11,131 nt of DNA. Source: Pseudomonadota bacterium (GTDB lineage Bacteria; Pseudomonadota; Alphaproteobacteria; Rhizobiales; Tepidamorphaceae). The notes under the pieces are model-generated. The model was given only the letters and a program-made list of their open reading frames with translations, had not been told where the DNA came from and ran no database searches. The stretch's first letter is position 1. Each line of letters begins with the position of its first letter. Location: positions 1 to 11,131 of the forward strand of contig JAEYRQ010000256.1 of NCBI GenBank assembly GCA_023435545.1, given 5' to 3'. The position numbers and the translations under genes were made by a program. Positions 7,601-11,131 of this stretch are shown here, in pieces.

Positions 7601-8836
7601 GGTGCCAACTTTCCGCACCATGTCACGACTGCACATCCCAATTGGACATGGGCGTCATACGCGGGAAGTATTGTTACTGCACCTACCGGGGCGCACTTCA
7701 TGTCATGGAGATGCTACACCAGCCCGGCACACACCGCTGATTGGTGGGGCGCAACCAACTTCATCGTTAGGAAGGCGGCGAATGCTGAATTGATCGTCGA
7801 CGGAGCAATAATCGCCACCAAGATTGCAGCGGGGGCGGTCACTACCGCCAAGCTGGCCGCCGGGGCCGTCACGGCCGGAACGATCGCCGCCGGGGCAGTG
7901 ACGGCTGCAAAGATCTACTCTGGCGAGGTGCAGGCCGACCGTATCCAGGCCGGAAACATTGCCACAAACGCAATTCAAGCAGTCCACATCCTAGCCGGTG
8001 CGGTAATTGCCGGGAAGATCGGCGCGAATGCGGTCACGGCGAACGAAATCGCGGCCGGCACCATCACCTCGAACAAGCTCTATGCGGGCGAGGTGCAAGC
8101 GAGCCGCATTCAGGCGCTCAATATTGCCACGAATGCGATTGAGGCTCAGCACATTGCGGCGGGAGCCATTATCGCGGGGAAGATCGCCGCTGGCGCAATC
8201 ACCGCCGCGAACATGATTGTAAATGGTGTCATCACCTCAAACAAACTCTACGCAGGCGCAGTTCAGGCCAGCCGGATACAAGCAGACAACATTGCAACAA
8301 ACGCGATTACAGCCACCAAGCTCGCGGCCGGGGCGATCGTCGCTGGGAAGATCTCAGCTGGGGCGATCGACGCGGCGGAGCTGTTCGTCAACGGCGTGAT
8401 CATCACCGATCTGATCGAGGCGAATGCCGTTCAGGCCCCGCGCTACACAAACCCGTCCAACGTCAACTGGGTCGGGAGGACCACCGGCCAGCAGGTGGTG
8501 GTCGCGGAAGTAACCCTTCCAGTTACCACTGGCACGACATTTGTCGAGGGCCAGTTCACCTGCCAGACCGTCGCGGCAATCGCCACTGGCGGTGGAAACG
8601 TCACCTCGCAAGTTCAGCTGCGGATCAATGGTGTGACCATCTACTCCGAGCCGGGGGCGTCCCAGTCCGGAGAAGGATCCACCACGCTCACCAATCGCGG
8701 CTTCGGCTTCTCGAATCCCGGTGCTGGCGACCGGACGGTGCAGCTGGTCGTTATCTTCACATGGACCGGCAACCTCAACTTCGCGGCCACACAGGTCAAC
8801 CAGATCCGCCTGAAAGCGACGGCGCCGAAGCGATGA
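1688..8836 (+). CDS. Giant central tail-tip / host-specificity protein (J-like, gpI-J fusion, 2382 aa)
   Basis: Start ATG 1688 follows the peptidase stop by 6 bp, with a GAGAG at 1672-1676. Residues 1-100 resemble the small ubiquitin-like head of lambda gpI and end VVVPRGGGGGS. Residues 110-172 are a glycine-rich hydrophobic stretch, followed by LQPGAIVPVPYG, again as in gpI. Residues about 190-1080 form the J core, with a Phage-tail_3-like part near 530-710 and an apparent inserted domain at about 719-881. FN3 units occupy 1098-1201, 1202-1305 and 1306-1408. Next come a decapeptide stalk (1409-1588), a binding-like domain (1589-1756), a second stalk (1757-1866), a second binding-like domain (1867-2037), a third stalk (2038-2251) and a C-terminal beta-rich domain (2253-2382). 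J proteins form a trimer at the tail tip that binds the receptor and passes the tape measure and DNA through the envelope. Lambda J is about 1130 aa; the extra length here is the repeat and binding region. The exact receptor cannot be read from the sequence. Confidence 0.92.
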   Translation: MCQAVIVDRIYEDAERILPLDPGLTVHEVVARLADAHPDLFTAQDPEKPLPAFPAGVRFRLPIVAVGTDPDGNPDYILQRTWHTRTLAEGETIAFVVVPRGGGGGSNAGKQIAGVVAMIALTIAAPYLAVGLGGAAFGTISGGMASLTLAGRLATMGIIAGGAALMNALQPKADGPAVQEQKVYSAAAANNSLQPGAIVPVPYGLNRYAPPFSTRAYVEYENNEQFLYQVLCPGKGHHAIKRVLYGDTTVWTAEDGYTDAIEGLELEFCEPGEGVTLFPAGVVLASEVNGQEIPNPNQWPPHGAFDPVWLGGFVVNAAGEANRIDRIAIDFYMPEGIYAQGSGGISAFGADLMAQYREIDDSGDPVGSWTTFVGDGTGENGGKRYWGATKEPQRYTEKVDVPKGRYEVRVAATYPFQPADSDAKNRTLWGGLKGYLADFTTPPGVTQIAVKIQAGHDLSELSANQFFVESVRKLPVWDPDEETWSEPVETQSIAWAVADWLMNTDYGGGIAEGDIDLNWLAAYATFWDERGDTFNGIFDREWMLLDGANAILRCGRSQVVRIGDRIGFTRYEAKDVKRAVFTPRSIVKGSFKRRWIFSDDTLPDSKYCKFLDAETWQYDEIKVAAPGYSSSRPVEETMFGFVDREHVWREGVTDCAINAYRDREFASFTTEWDGKRLVRGDPVLAVHPLMANAFARIDGVDSTVITLDRDIAQALTQQWVDDAADWTNSNAGAPGSVADLPGSFVEDGSFGRLVAVRSGTSTNPIRSKRTIPAPLDDTIIELQVRWRIVGEGEGRIVARCVSLDGDYAQLSVVGDATDLVSGGGQRLTRFYFANPATASGIGGVTAWHAAAKELRFGVNVNAGEGGAEVRIAQIRPRAVHGLQDRIYIRGKRGREWGFCDVASIPDDRTIVLDETHLAEVETADGSIASILPGPRAEKAHLALFQDDARPFDGLVISMRPTGPNRVDVLLVRDDPRPYEADETGSAPPYLPPRKPPTPPDRPIVTGLSARLENGDFDVQLVGGWLPAPGARAYVAKVSYDEGDTWEHVYRGRNPSFTAPTLRQAQRVAVRAIGKLPGPWVYADIAELAVPPVKPPRNKTPPGPPTDLAVDTGFTIAAVDWVNPADDDLAHVAVLVHTSDDVEAATVAGSIIAPGDSLVVADLAEDTDYWFWAYAVDLDGNPSTITGPVTDKTKKSVFGPPNTDPPGEPTAPQLTPGFNLVLLEWTNPADDDLADIEVWVNSADNLGAAVLTTTARAPGASAVVGELPNDAERWFWLRAVDYWGNKSEFVACGSATTLDSPFGDRNSDPPGEPTSPSLSPGFHLVGIGWTNPADDDLADIEVWAHTANSLGSAVQIGSARAPGESFVAAGLGNNATWWFWIRAVDYWGNKSDFVACGSATTFAGTADIANNAIDSNMIQNLAVLTAKLANNAVNVNKIANGAVEAGKIAAAAVGTTHLDALAVTAAKIAASAIETAKLADGAVATAKIASEAVDSSRIADLAVLEAKLAANAVTVNKIATNAVTSTKITDGAISTPKLTANAVTANEIAAGAVITTKLAAGAVTANEIAAGAVVTDKLAAHAVTASKMVLTDTTNLILNGAFEAPDGTASSDGWSQTGTMFIGSLAFTGGPRLFGAAFNGTGVNNLVTWDAYIPVAEAESFASRLDIYRHGAANGSFLLQVIWYDENKSVVSGPTPIFLTDGTKSNGWSSHTGTIVTVPAGVHFMRWRCGTQATHTNQWWAATNFIVRKAANAELIVDGAVLAEKIAAGAVVAGKIAAGAVTATEIAAGTITSAKIAAGAITTTELAANSVTAAKIVAATITAAEIATGAITTAKIAAGAITTTELAAGAVVADKIAANSISASKLILTDLNNLILNGSFEGADGSLLSDGWTTTNGATIGALTGGFAGHRSFGIRFSQSGGGVNNVATWNTFIPVSEGESFAPRIDAFRGNGNGTLNLWVVWYNADKSATVGANFPHHVTTAHPNWTWASYAGSIVTAPTGAHFMSWRCYTSPAHTADWWGATNFIVRKAANAELIVDGAIIATKIAAGAVTTAKLAAGAVTAGTIAAGAVTAAKIYSGEVQADRIQAGNIATNAIQAVHILAGAVIAGKIGANAVTANEIAAGTITSNKLYAGEVQASRIQALNIATNAIEAQHIAAGAIIAGKIAAGAITAANMIVNGVITSNKLYAGAVQASRIQADNIATNAITATKLAAGAIVAGKISAGAIDAAELFVNGVIITDLIEANAVQAPRYTNPSNVNWVGRTTGQQVVVAEVTLPVTTGTTFVEGQFTCQTVAAIATGGGNVTSQVQLRINGVTIYSEPGASQSGEGSTTLTNRGFGFSNPGAGDRTVQLVVIFTWTGNLNFAATQVNQIRLKATAPKR
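4979..5911 (+). repeat. Three tandem fibronectin type III units in the tail-tip protein
   Basis: Three units of 104 codons lie head to tail with no linker change. The motif aaccc in the NPADDDLA segment falls at 5051, 5363 and 5675, exactly 312 bp apart. Units begin PPGPP or PPGEP, continue W(V/T)NPADDDLA, and end in a W(F)WxxAVD strand. Units 2 and 3 are nearly the same at the DNA level (for example DYWGNKS followed by FVACGSATT), while unit 1 has diverged more. This points to an old first unit and a more recent copy event. FN3 domains are common in tail-tip proteins and act as spacers or weak sugar binders. The third unit runs straight into the decapeptide stalk at 5912. Confidence 0.85.
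5912..6451 (+). repeat. Decapeptide stalk 1: 18 in-phase 10-residue repeats
   Basis: Residues 1409-1588 divide without gaps into 18 ten-residue units of the form xxAVxxxKIA, such as NNAVNVNKIA, AGAVTANEIA and AGAVVTDKLA. Position 4 is Val or Ile, position 9 is Ile, Leu or Met, and position 3 is Ala or, rarely, Ile. At the DNA level the 30-bp units differ by many synonymous changes, so the pattern is kept for protein structure rather than being a fresh expansion. Similar repeats occur in phage tail fibres and J-like proteins, where a trimeric beta-rich shaft is plausible; the fold is inferred. Confidence 0.85.
6452..6955 (+). other. Carbohydrate-binding-like domain, copy 1 (inside J-like protein)
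   Basis: Residues 1589-1756 form a compact domain between two stalks. It opens with NLILNGAFE and DGW, the typical beginning of CBM4/9-like jelly-roll domains, and ends with HFMRWRC, NQWWAATNF and IVRKAANAELIVDGA. Such domains bind polysaccharide, so it is a good candidate for recognising capsule, O-antigen or another cell-surface sugar. The base composition drops here: hand counts of 60-bp lines give 55% GC at 6541 and 48% at 6721, against 78% at 1741 and 73% at 3901. TTA leucine codons also appear. The assignment to CBM4/9 is from the opening motif only. Confidence 0.65.
6911..6942 (+). repeat. 32-bp exact direct repeat, left copy, at the end of binding domain 1
   Basis: The 32 bases from accaacttca to gcgaatgc are the same as those at 7754-7785. 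The copies are 843 bp apart, which is exactly 281 codons, so recombination between them would keep the reading frame and would remove or add one stalk-plus-domain unit. The same protein segment (TNFIVRKAAN) is encoded by both. Flanking codons differ by synonymous changes, so the identity is local and notable. Confidence 0.9.
6956..7285 (+). repeat. Decapeptide stalk 2: 11 in-phase 10-residue repeats
   Basis: Residues 1757-1866 divide without gaps into 11 decads from DGAVLAEKIA to ANSISASKLI. The hydrophobic positions match stalk 1, with more Thr in the variable positions (AGAITTTELA occurs twice). It joins the two binding-like domains and would put them about one short shaft apart along the fibre, if the shaft fold is as inferred. 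Confidence 0.85.
7286..7798 (+). other. Carbohydrate-binding-like domain, copy 2 (inside J-like protein)
   Basis: Residues 1867-2037 are a diverged copy of the domain at 6452-6955. Both share NLILNG, DGW, a VNN..TW...IPV segment, E.ESFA.R, HFM.WRC, WW.ATNF and the closing IVRKAANAELIVDGA. Copy 2 is 3 residues longer. The middle, where a binding surface would lie, has changed most, while the ends are almost fixed. The 60-bp line at 7501 is only 42% GC by hand count, the lowest seen in the window, so this domain is the clearest foreign-looking DNA here. Confidence 0.65.
7754..7785 (+). repeat. 32-bp exact direct repeat, right copy, at the end of binding domain 2
   Basis: This is the partner of the copy at 6911-6942, in the same codon phase. 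The sequence differs at once on either side: the preceding codon is gca here and gct there, and the next base is t here and c there. It marks the seam between binding domain 2 and stalk 3. Confidence 0.9.
7799..8440 (+). repeat. Stalk 3 with a 55/56-residue superrepeat
   Basis: Residues 2038-2251 begin with four ordinary decads and then switch to a longer repeat. The unit runs K(I/L)Y(S/A)G(E/A)VQA.RIQA.NIATNAI, then about 30 residues ending before the next K(I/L)Y. The tyrosines fall at residues 2077, 2132 and 2188, so the three units are 55 and 56 residues apart (165 and 168 bp). Inside each unit the 10-residue rhythm is mostly kept with small shifts. The last unit ends in GVIITDLIEANAV and leads into the C-terminal domain. 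Confidence 0.8.
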
Positions 8837-8860
8837 AAGCCCGACACATAGATGATGCAA

Positions 8861-8865
8861 AGGAG
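8861..8865 (+). promoter_or_regulatory. Ribosome binding site AGGAG for the coiled-coil gene
   Basis: AGGAG lies 6 nt before ATG 8872. It favours that start over the in-frame ATG at 8833, which overlaps the J stop as ATGA and would add 13 residues (MKARHIDDAKETN). Confidence 0.75.
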
Positions 8866-8871
8866 ACCAAT

Positions 8872-9165
8872 ATGAATGACGCAACTGAAGCCCCGCAGGT
8901 CGCAATTCCGCTCGATGAGGTGCGGACGCTGCTCGCCGAGAAGGATCGCATCGTCGCCGAGCTGTCAGACCGGGCCGCCAACCTCGCCGTCGAGGTCGCC
9001 CGGCGCGACAAGCGGCTCGCGGTTCAGGAGCAGATCCTGAACCAGAAAGACGCCGAGATCGCCAGGCTGAAGGAGAAGGCCGCAGCGGCCGCGCTGCCGG
9101 GTCTGCCGAAGAAGGTCAAGCCGGCGGCAGACGCAGCGGCGCCGGATTCGCCGGTGAGCCACTGA
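8872..9165 (+). CDS. Small coiled-coil protein of the late operon, function unknown (97 aa)
   Basis: The 97-residue protein starts at ATG 8872 with a good AGGAG site; an upstream ATG at 8833 overlaps the J stop and is possible. Residues about 15-70 are rich in charged heptads (LLAEKDRIVAEL, RRDKRLAVQEQIL, EIARLKEKAAAA) and predict a long coiled coil with no membrane segment or cysteine. The end is Ala/Pro/Lys-rich and probably disordered. I do not recognise the family. Small coiled-coil proteins placed directly behind the J gene could be tail-assembly chaperones or parts of the tip, but nothing in the sequence decides this. High G/C at third positions supports real coding. Confidence 0.75.
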   Translation: MNDATEAPQVAIPLDEVRTLLAEKDRIVAELSDRAANLAVEVARRDKRLAVQEQILNQKDAEIARLKEKAAAAALPGLPKKVKPAADAAAPDSPVSH

Positions 9166-9191
9166 CCCCAACCCCCAGCCACACAGATCCA

Positions 9192-9199
9192 AGAGGAGA
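9192..9199 (+). promoter_or_regulatory. Ribosome binding site AGAGGAGA for the 57-aa gene
   Basis: This strong purine-rich site lies 7 nt before ATG 9207 and is the main reason to accept the very short gene behind it. Confidence 0.75.
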
Positions 9200-9206
9200 C
9201 AGTACG

Positions 9207-9380
9207 ATGCCTGCCAACTACGACGTGACCGAGGACGGCGTCACCCAGCGCCTCAACAACATCGACGCGATCCAGCCGCAGAATGGCTACTGGGTGTTCA
9301 TGCGCGGCGATCTTCCGGTCCGCGCGCTCGAGCAGAGGTCCGGGAATTCGTTCGCCGTTGTCGACGAGGATCCCGAGTGA
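9207..9380 (+). CDS. Very small late-operon protein, function unknown (57 aa)
   Basis: A 57-residue protein runs from ATG 9207 to TGA 9378-9380. It has a strong Shine-Dalgarno site (9192-9199), starts 41 bp after the previous stop and overlaps the next ATG by 1 base (TGATG). The sequence begins MPANYDVTEDGVTQRL and contains NGYWVFMRGDLPVRALEQR, then an acidic end (VVDEDPE). It is soluble, without cysteine or a membrane segment. The codons have high G/C third positions. I do not recognise a family. The tight packing in the operon makes it a real gene with fair confidence. Confidence 0.7.
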   Translation: MPANYDVTEDGVTQRLNNIDAIQPQNGYWVFMRGDLPVRALEQRSGNSFAVVDEDPE

Positions 9381-9676
9381 TGGGAAGGGGCATGCAGGAC
9401 CGCTCGGAGCCGCTGGGCGCCAGCCGGGTCGATACGCGTTCGATGAGCCTCGGCGAGGCCGTCGGGCGCGTCGTCAAGGGAGCGGACGACCGGGAGGTCA
9501 GCCTCTGGTGCGGCGACACGCTCCGATCCGTGAGCGGGACCATAGACGCGGGAATGATCGCCGCGGAGTCCATTGAAGCGGGGCGGCTGGTGCTCGATGA
9601 GCCCATCGTCTCGGCTGATCCGACCGAAGCGTCCGCCATCCATTCCCCGGCCTCCGGCGTCAGTCGATCCGCCTGA
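9380..9676 (+). CDS. Small late-operon protein, function unknown (98 aa)
   Basis: The chosen start is ATG 9380, which shares its A with the previous TGA; a GTG at 9377 and an internal ATG at 9392 are other options. The product of 98 residues begins MGRGMQDRSEP. Its middle part (LGEAVGRVVKGADDREVSLW, then IDAGMIAAESIEAGRL) suggests an alpha/beta fold, and its C-terminal 20 residues are Ser/Pro/Ala-rich. Third positions are strongly G/C, which fits coding. No catalytic or membrane pattern is seen and I do not know the family. The end overlaps the minus-strand gene by 17 bp, so the two genes converge. Confidence 0.6.
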   Translation: MGRGMQDRSEPLGASRVDTRSMSLGEAVGRVVKGADDREVSLWCGDTLRSVSGTIDAGMIAAESIEAGRLVLDEPIVSADPTEASAIHSPASGVSRSA

Positions 9677-9896
9677 TGGAGACCTCCCAGGACCCGATGG
9701 GCTGGCCGGCGTGCGTCAGGTCGCTGAGCGTGACGTTGTAGACGCTCGCCTGCTCCCGCAGCGCCTGAGCGACAAGCGCGAAGGCCGCCTGTCGGGCCTC
9801 TTCGGTGACCGGCTGAGTCGGCTGGAACTTCGGCGGGCCTTTGGCGGGCCTTTGGCGGGCATGGCGACTGCTTAGCACACGTCGAGAGGTTTCCAT
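9660..9896 (-). CDS. Small minus-strand protein, function unknown (78 aa)
   Basis: This frame runs on the minus strand from ATG 9896 to a stop at 9660-9662. The last 50 residues (VTEEARQAAFALVAQALREQ, then LSDLTHAGQPIG and SWEVSIRRID) look like a real compact helix-strand protein and use G/C-rich third positions, whereas the plus strand here gives only unnatural Arg/Pro-rich frames. The first 20 residues (METSRRVLSSRHARQR) look less natural. They lie upstream of an 11-bp tandem repeat (9832-9860), and removing one repeat copy would put ATG 9862 in frame, giving the start MPAKGPPKFQPTQPV. So the N-terminus may be altered. No Shine-Dalgarno site is obvious for either ATG. It converges with the 98-aa gene and diverges from the secreted peptidase, with 7 bp between the starts. 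Function is unknown. Confidence 0.6.
   Translation of the reverse strand: METSRRVLSSRHARQRPAKGPPKFQPTQPVTEEARQAAFALVAQALREQASVYNVTLSDLTHAGQPIGSWEVSIRRID
9832..9860. repeat. 11-bp tandem repeat (about 2.6 copies) at the start of the minus-strand gene
   Basis: On the plus strand ggcgggccttt occurs at 9832-9842 and 9843-9853, followed by ggcgggc at 9854-9860. On the minus strand it reads ATG, then cccgccaaagg twice, then cccgccgaag. Since 11 is not a multiple of three, a gain or loss of one copy shifts the frame behind ATG 9862. Confidence 0.9.
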
Positions 9897-9903
9897 AGAA
9901 CAC

Positions 9904-10392
9904 ATGCGTATCGCTGTTCTGACGGCCGCCCTCGTGGCGGCTTTTCTTTTGGCCGTCCCGGCCAACGCAAGCCCGCTGGCCGGCGATCCGTCCTTGCCGA
10001 GTGTCATCGTCGCGGGAAAGACGGAACGGCCGCTCACGGGCCGAGCTGACACCCTGTCGATCGCCCGGCGCTACATGGGGACAAACCCGACGCATCGCCG
10101 AACTCTGTGGTGCCAGTCGTTCGTCAACCTGGTCGAGCGCAAGGCCGGCCGGAAAGGGACGGGGTCAGACCTCGCAAGGTCGGCGCTCGGCTACGGCCGC
10201 CCTGTCCGTCTCACCGACGCGCGTCCCGGCGACATCGTCGTGCTGTCGCGCCGGGGTGGAGGCCATTCCGGTTTCCTGGTCTCGCGCTCGGGCGGGACGG
10301 TCCGCCTGATCTCCGGCAATGCCTGCAATCCCCGTCGCGTTTGCGAGAGCTCATACCCGGAGAGCCGCATCCTCGGCATCCGCCGGCCCTGA
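9904..10392 (+). CDS. Secreted NlpC/P60- or CHAP-like cysteine peptidase (TIGR02594-like, 162 aa)
   Basis: ATG 9904 gives 162 residues that begin with a clear signal peptide: MRIAVLTAALVAAFLLAVPANA, with likely cleavage after ANA at residue 22. The mature part has LWCQSFVN with Cys at 70, GTGSDLARS, ARPGDIVVL, GGGHSGF with His at 121, and ends with SYPESRILGIRRP. This order (WC..FVN, PGDIVV, GH.GF, SYP.SR.LG.RRP) is what I know from the TIGR02594 family of small peptidoglycan amidase/peptidase-like proteins in phages of alphaproteobacteria. It would act in the periplasm on peptide cross-links and fits beside a lysin. A GAGAGG at 9884-9889 is 14 nt away, so the ribosome site is weak. The signal peptide means it can reach the wall without a holin. 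A role in tail entry instead of lysis is possible. Confidence 0.82.
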   Translation: MRIAVLTAALVAAFLLAVPANASPLAGDPSLPSVIVAGKTERPLTGRADTLSIARRYMGTNPTHRRTLWCQSFVNLVERKAGRKGTGSDLARSALGYGRPVRLTDARPGDIVVLSRRGGGHSGFLVSRSGGTVRLISGNACNPRRVCESSYPESRILGIRRP

Positions 10393-10445
10393 GTTTCCCC
10401 GATCCCGGTCGCGCCACCTGGCGCTCCTCGCCTCTTGCTCAACAT

Positions 10446-10450
10446 AGGAG
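10446..10450 (+). promoter_or_regulatory. Ribosome binding site AGGAG for the endolysin
   Basis: AGGAG lies 9 nt before ATG 10460 and supports that start. Confidence 0.75.
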
Positions 10451-10459
10451 ATCTGACCC

Positions 10460-11131
10460 ATGGCCCGGGGCAATTTCGAGCCGTGCTTCGCCATCACGCT
10501 CAACCACGAAGGCGGCTATGTCGACCACCCGGCCGACCCGGGCGGCGCCACAAATCTCGGCGTCACCATCGGCACCCTGTCCGACTGGCTCGGCCGCCGC
10601 GCGACCAAGGCCGAGGTGAAGGCGCTGACGCCGGCGGACGTCAAGCCGATCTACCACAAGCGCTACTGGATGCCGGTGAAGGCCGAGGACCTGCCGTTCG
10701 GCGTCGACCTCGTCACCTATGACGCCGGCGTCAACTCCGGCCCGGCGCGCGGCGCGAAGTGGACGCAGGCCGCTCTCGGCGTCGCTGCCGACGGCAAGAT
10801 CGGGCCGGTGACGATCGCCGCCGCGCGCAAGGCGAATGCCCGGGTGACGATCCAGCACGCAACCGATGCGCGGCTGCGCTTCCTGCAGGGGCTCTCGACC
10901 TGGGCCGTGTTCGGCAAGGGTTGGGGGCGCCGGGTCGGCGACATCCGCGCCCGCGCGCTGGCGATGGCCGGCAGCTCACCCGACTCGATCCGCCACGACG
11001 CGATCCGGCTCGACGCCGAAGCCGACACCGACACGGGCCACGCGAAGACGACGGGCACCGGCGGCGCGGCGGCCGGCGGGACCGGCGCGGTGGCCGATCA
11101 GGTCGGGCAGATGGACTGGACGGTGATCGCC
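10460..11131 (+). CDS. GH108-family endolysin (N-acetylmuramidase), 3' end outside window
   Basis: The frame is open from ATG 10460 to the last base (224 codons), so the gene continues beyond the window. Near the N-terminus NHEGGYVDHPADPGG holds the catalytic Glu at residue 17 in the EGGY motif typical of GH108 (DUF847, ZliS-type) lysozymes, followed by GGATNLGVT. From about residue 90, VTYDAGVNSG, AALGVAADGKIGP and RLRFLQGL match the peptidoglycan-binding domain usually found after GH108 (PG_binding_3). The enzyme cuts between N-acetylmuramic acid and N-acetylglucosamine. After about residue 190 the chain becomes Gly/Ala/Thr-rich, a linker typical of rhizobial members that go on to C-terminal membrane helices; that part is not visible, so an attached holin-like segment is an inference. 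No signal peptide is seen at the N-terminus. Confidence 0.9.
   Translation, partial: MARGNFEPCFAITLNHEGGYVDHPADPGGATNLGVTIGTLSDWLGRRATKAEVKALTPADVKPIYHKRYWMPVKAEDLPFGVDLVTYDAGVNSGPARGAKWTQAALGVAADGKIGPVTIAAARKANARVTIQHATDARLRFLQGLSTWAVFGKGWGRRVGDIRARALAMAGSSPDSIRHDAIRLDAEADTDTGHAKTTGTGGAAAGGTGAVADQVGQMDWTVIA

Noticed and set aside
5912..8440. A CRISPR-like or other non-coding repeat array
   Set aside because: The 30-bp period is an in-frame amino acid repeat with many synonymous changes, not identical repeats with unique spacers.
9573..9875. A 100-residue plus-strand frame opposite the minus-strand gene
   Set aside because: Its product is Arg/Pro/Leu-rich without structure, as expected for a shadow, whereas the minus-strand product looks like a normal protein.
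10393..10459. A terminator between the secreted peptidase and the lysin
   Set aside because: Only a 5-bp GCGCC/GGCGC stem with no T run is seen, and the next gene begins soon after; readthrough is more likely.

Overview
This window looks like the distal part of the late (tail and lysis) operon of a lambda-like siphophage or integrated prophage. The host is probably a high-GC alphaproteobacterium, perhaps Hyphomicrobiales. That placement is an inference from strong G/C preference at third codon positions, the tail-gene set and the GH108-type lysin; no host gene is present to confirm it. No integrase, attachment site, tRNA, rRNA, CRISPR array or insertion sequence is visible.

From left to right, 1-291 is the 3' end of a probable tape-measure gene. 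It is followed by a tightly packed tail-tip operon: a 120-aa minor tail protein (306-668), a DUF1833-type protein (672-1244), a small NlpC/P60 tail peptidase (1241-1681) and a giant 2382-aa central tail-tip/host-specificity protein (1688-8836). The order matches lambda H-M-L-K-I-J, except that the gpI-like module appears fused to the N-terminus of the J-like protein. The J-like protein is a mosaic: gpI-like N-terminus, J core with an apparent inserted domain, three tandem FN3 units spaced exactly 312 bp, and then decapeptide-repeat stalks alternating with two copies of a carbohydrate-binding-like domain. A third stalk with a 55/56-aa superrepeat and a C-terminal cap domain follow. The two binding-like domains are clearly poorer in GC than the rest.

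Downstream are three small genes of unknown function on the + strand (8872-9165, 9207-9380, 9380-9676). A small convergent gene follows on the - strand (9660-9896), with an 11-bp tandem repeat at its likely original start. Next come a secreted cysteine/histidine peptidase-like protein (9904-10392) and the beginning of a GH108-family endolysin (10460 to the window end).

Together the genes finish the tail tip, provide peptidoglycan cutting for genome entry (NlpC/P60), recognise the cell surface (J-like protein) and lyse the cell (secreted peptidase, GH108 lysin). The most interesting parts are the modular receptor-binding architecture of the J-like protein and the possible slippage-prone start of the minus-strand gene.
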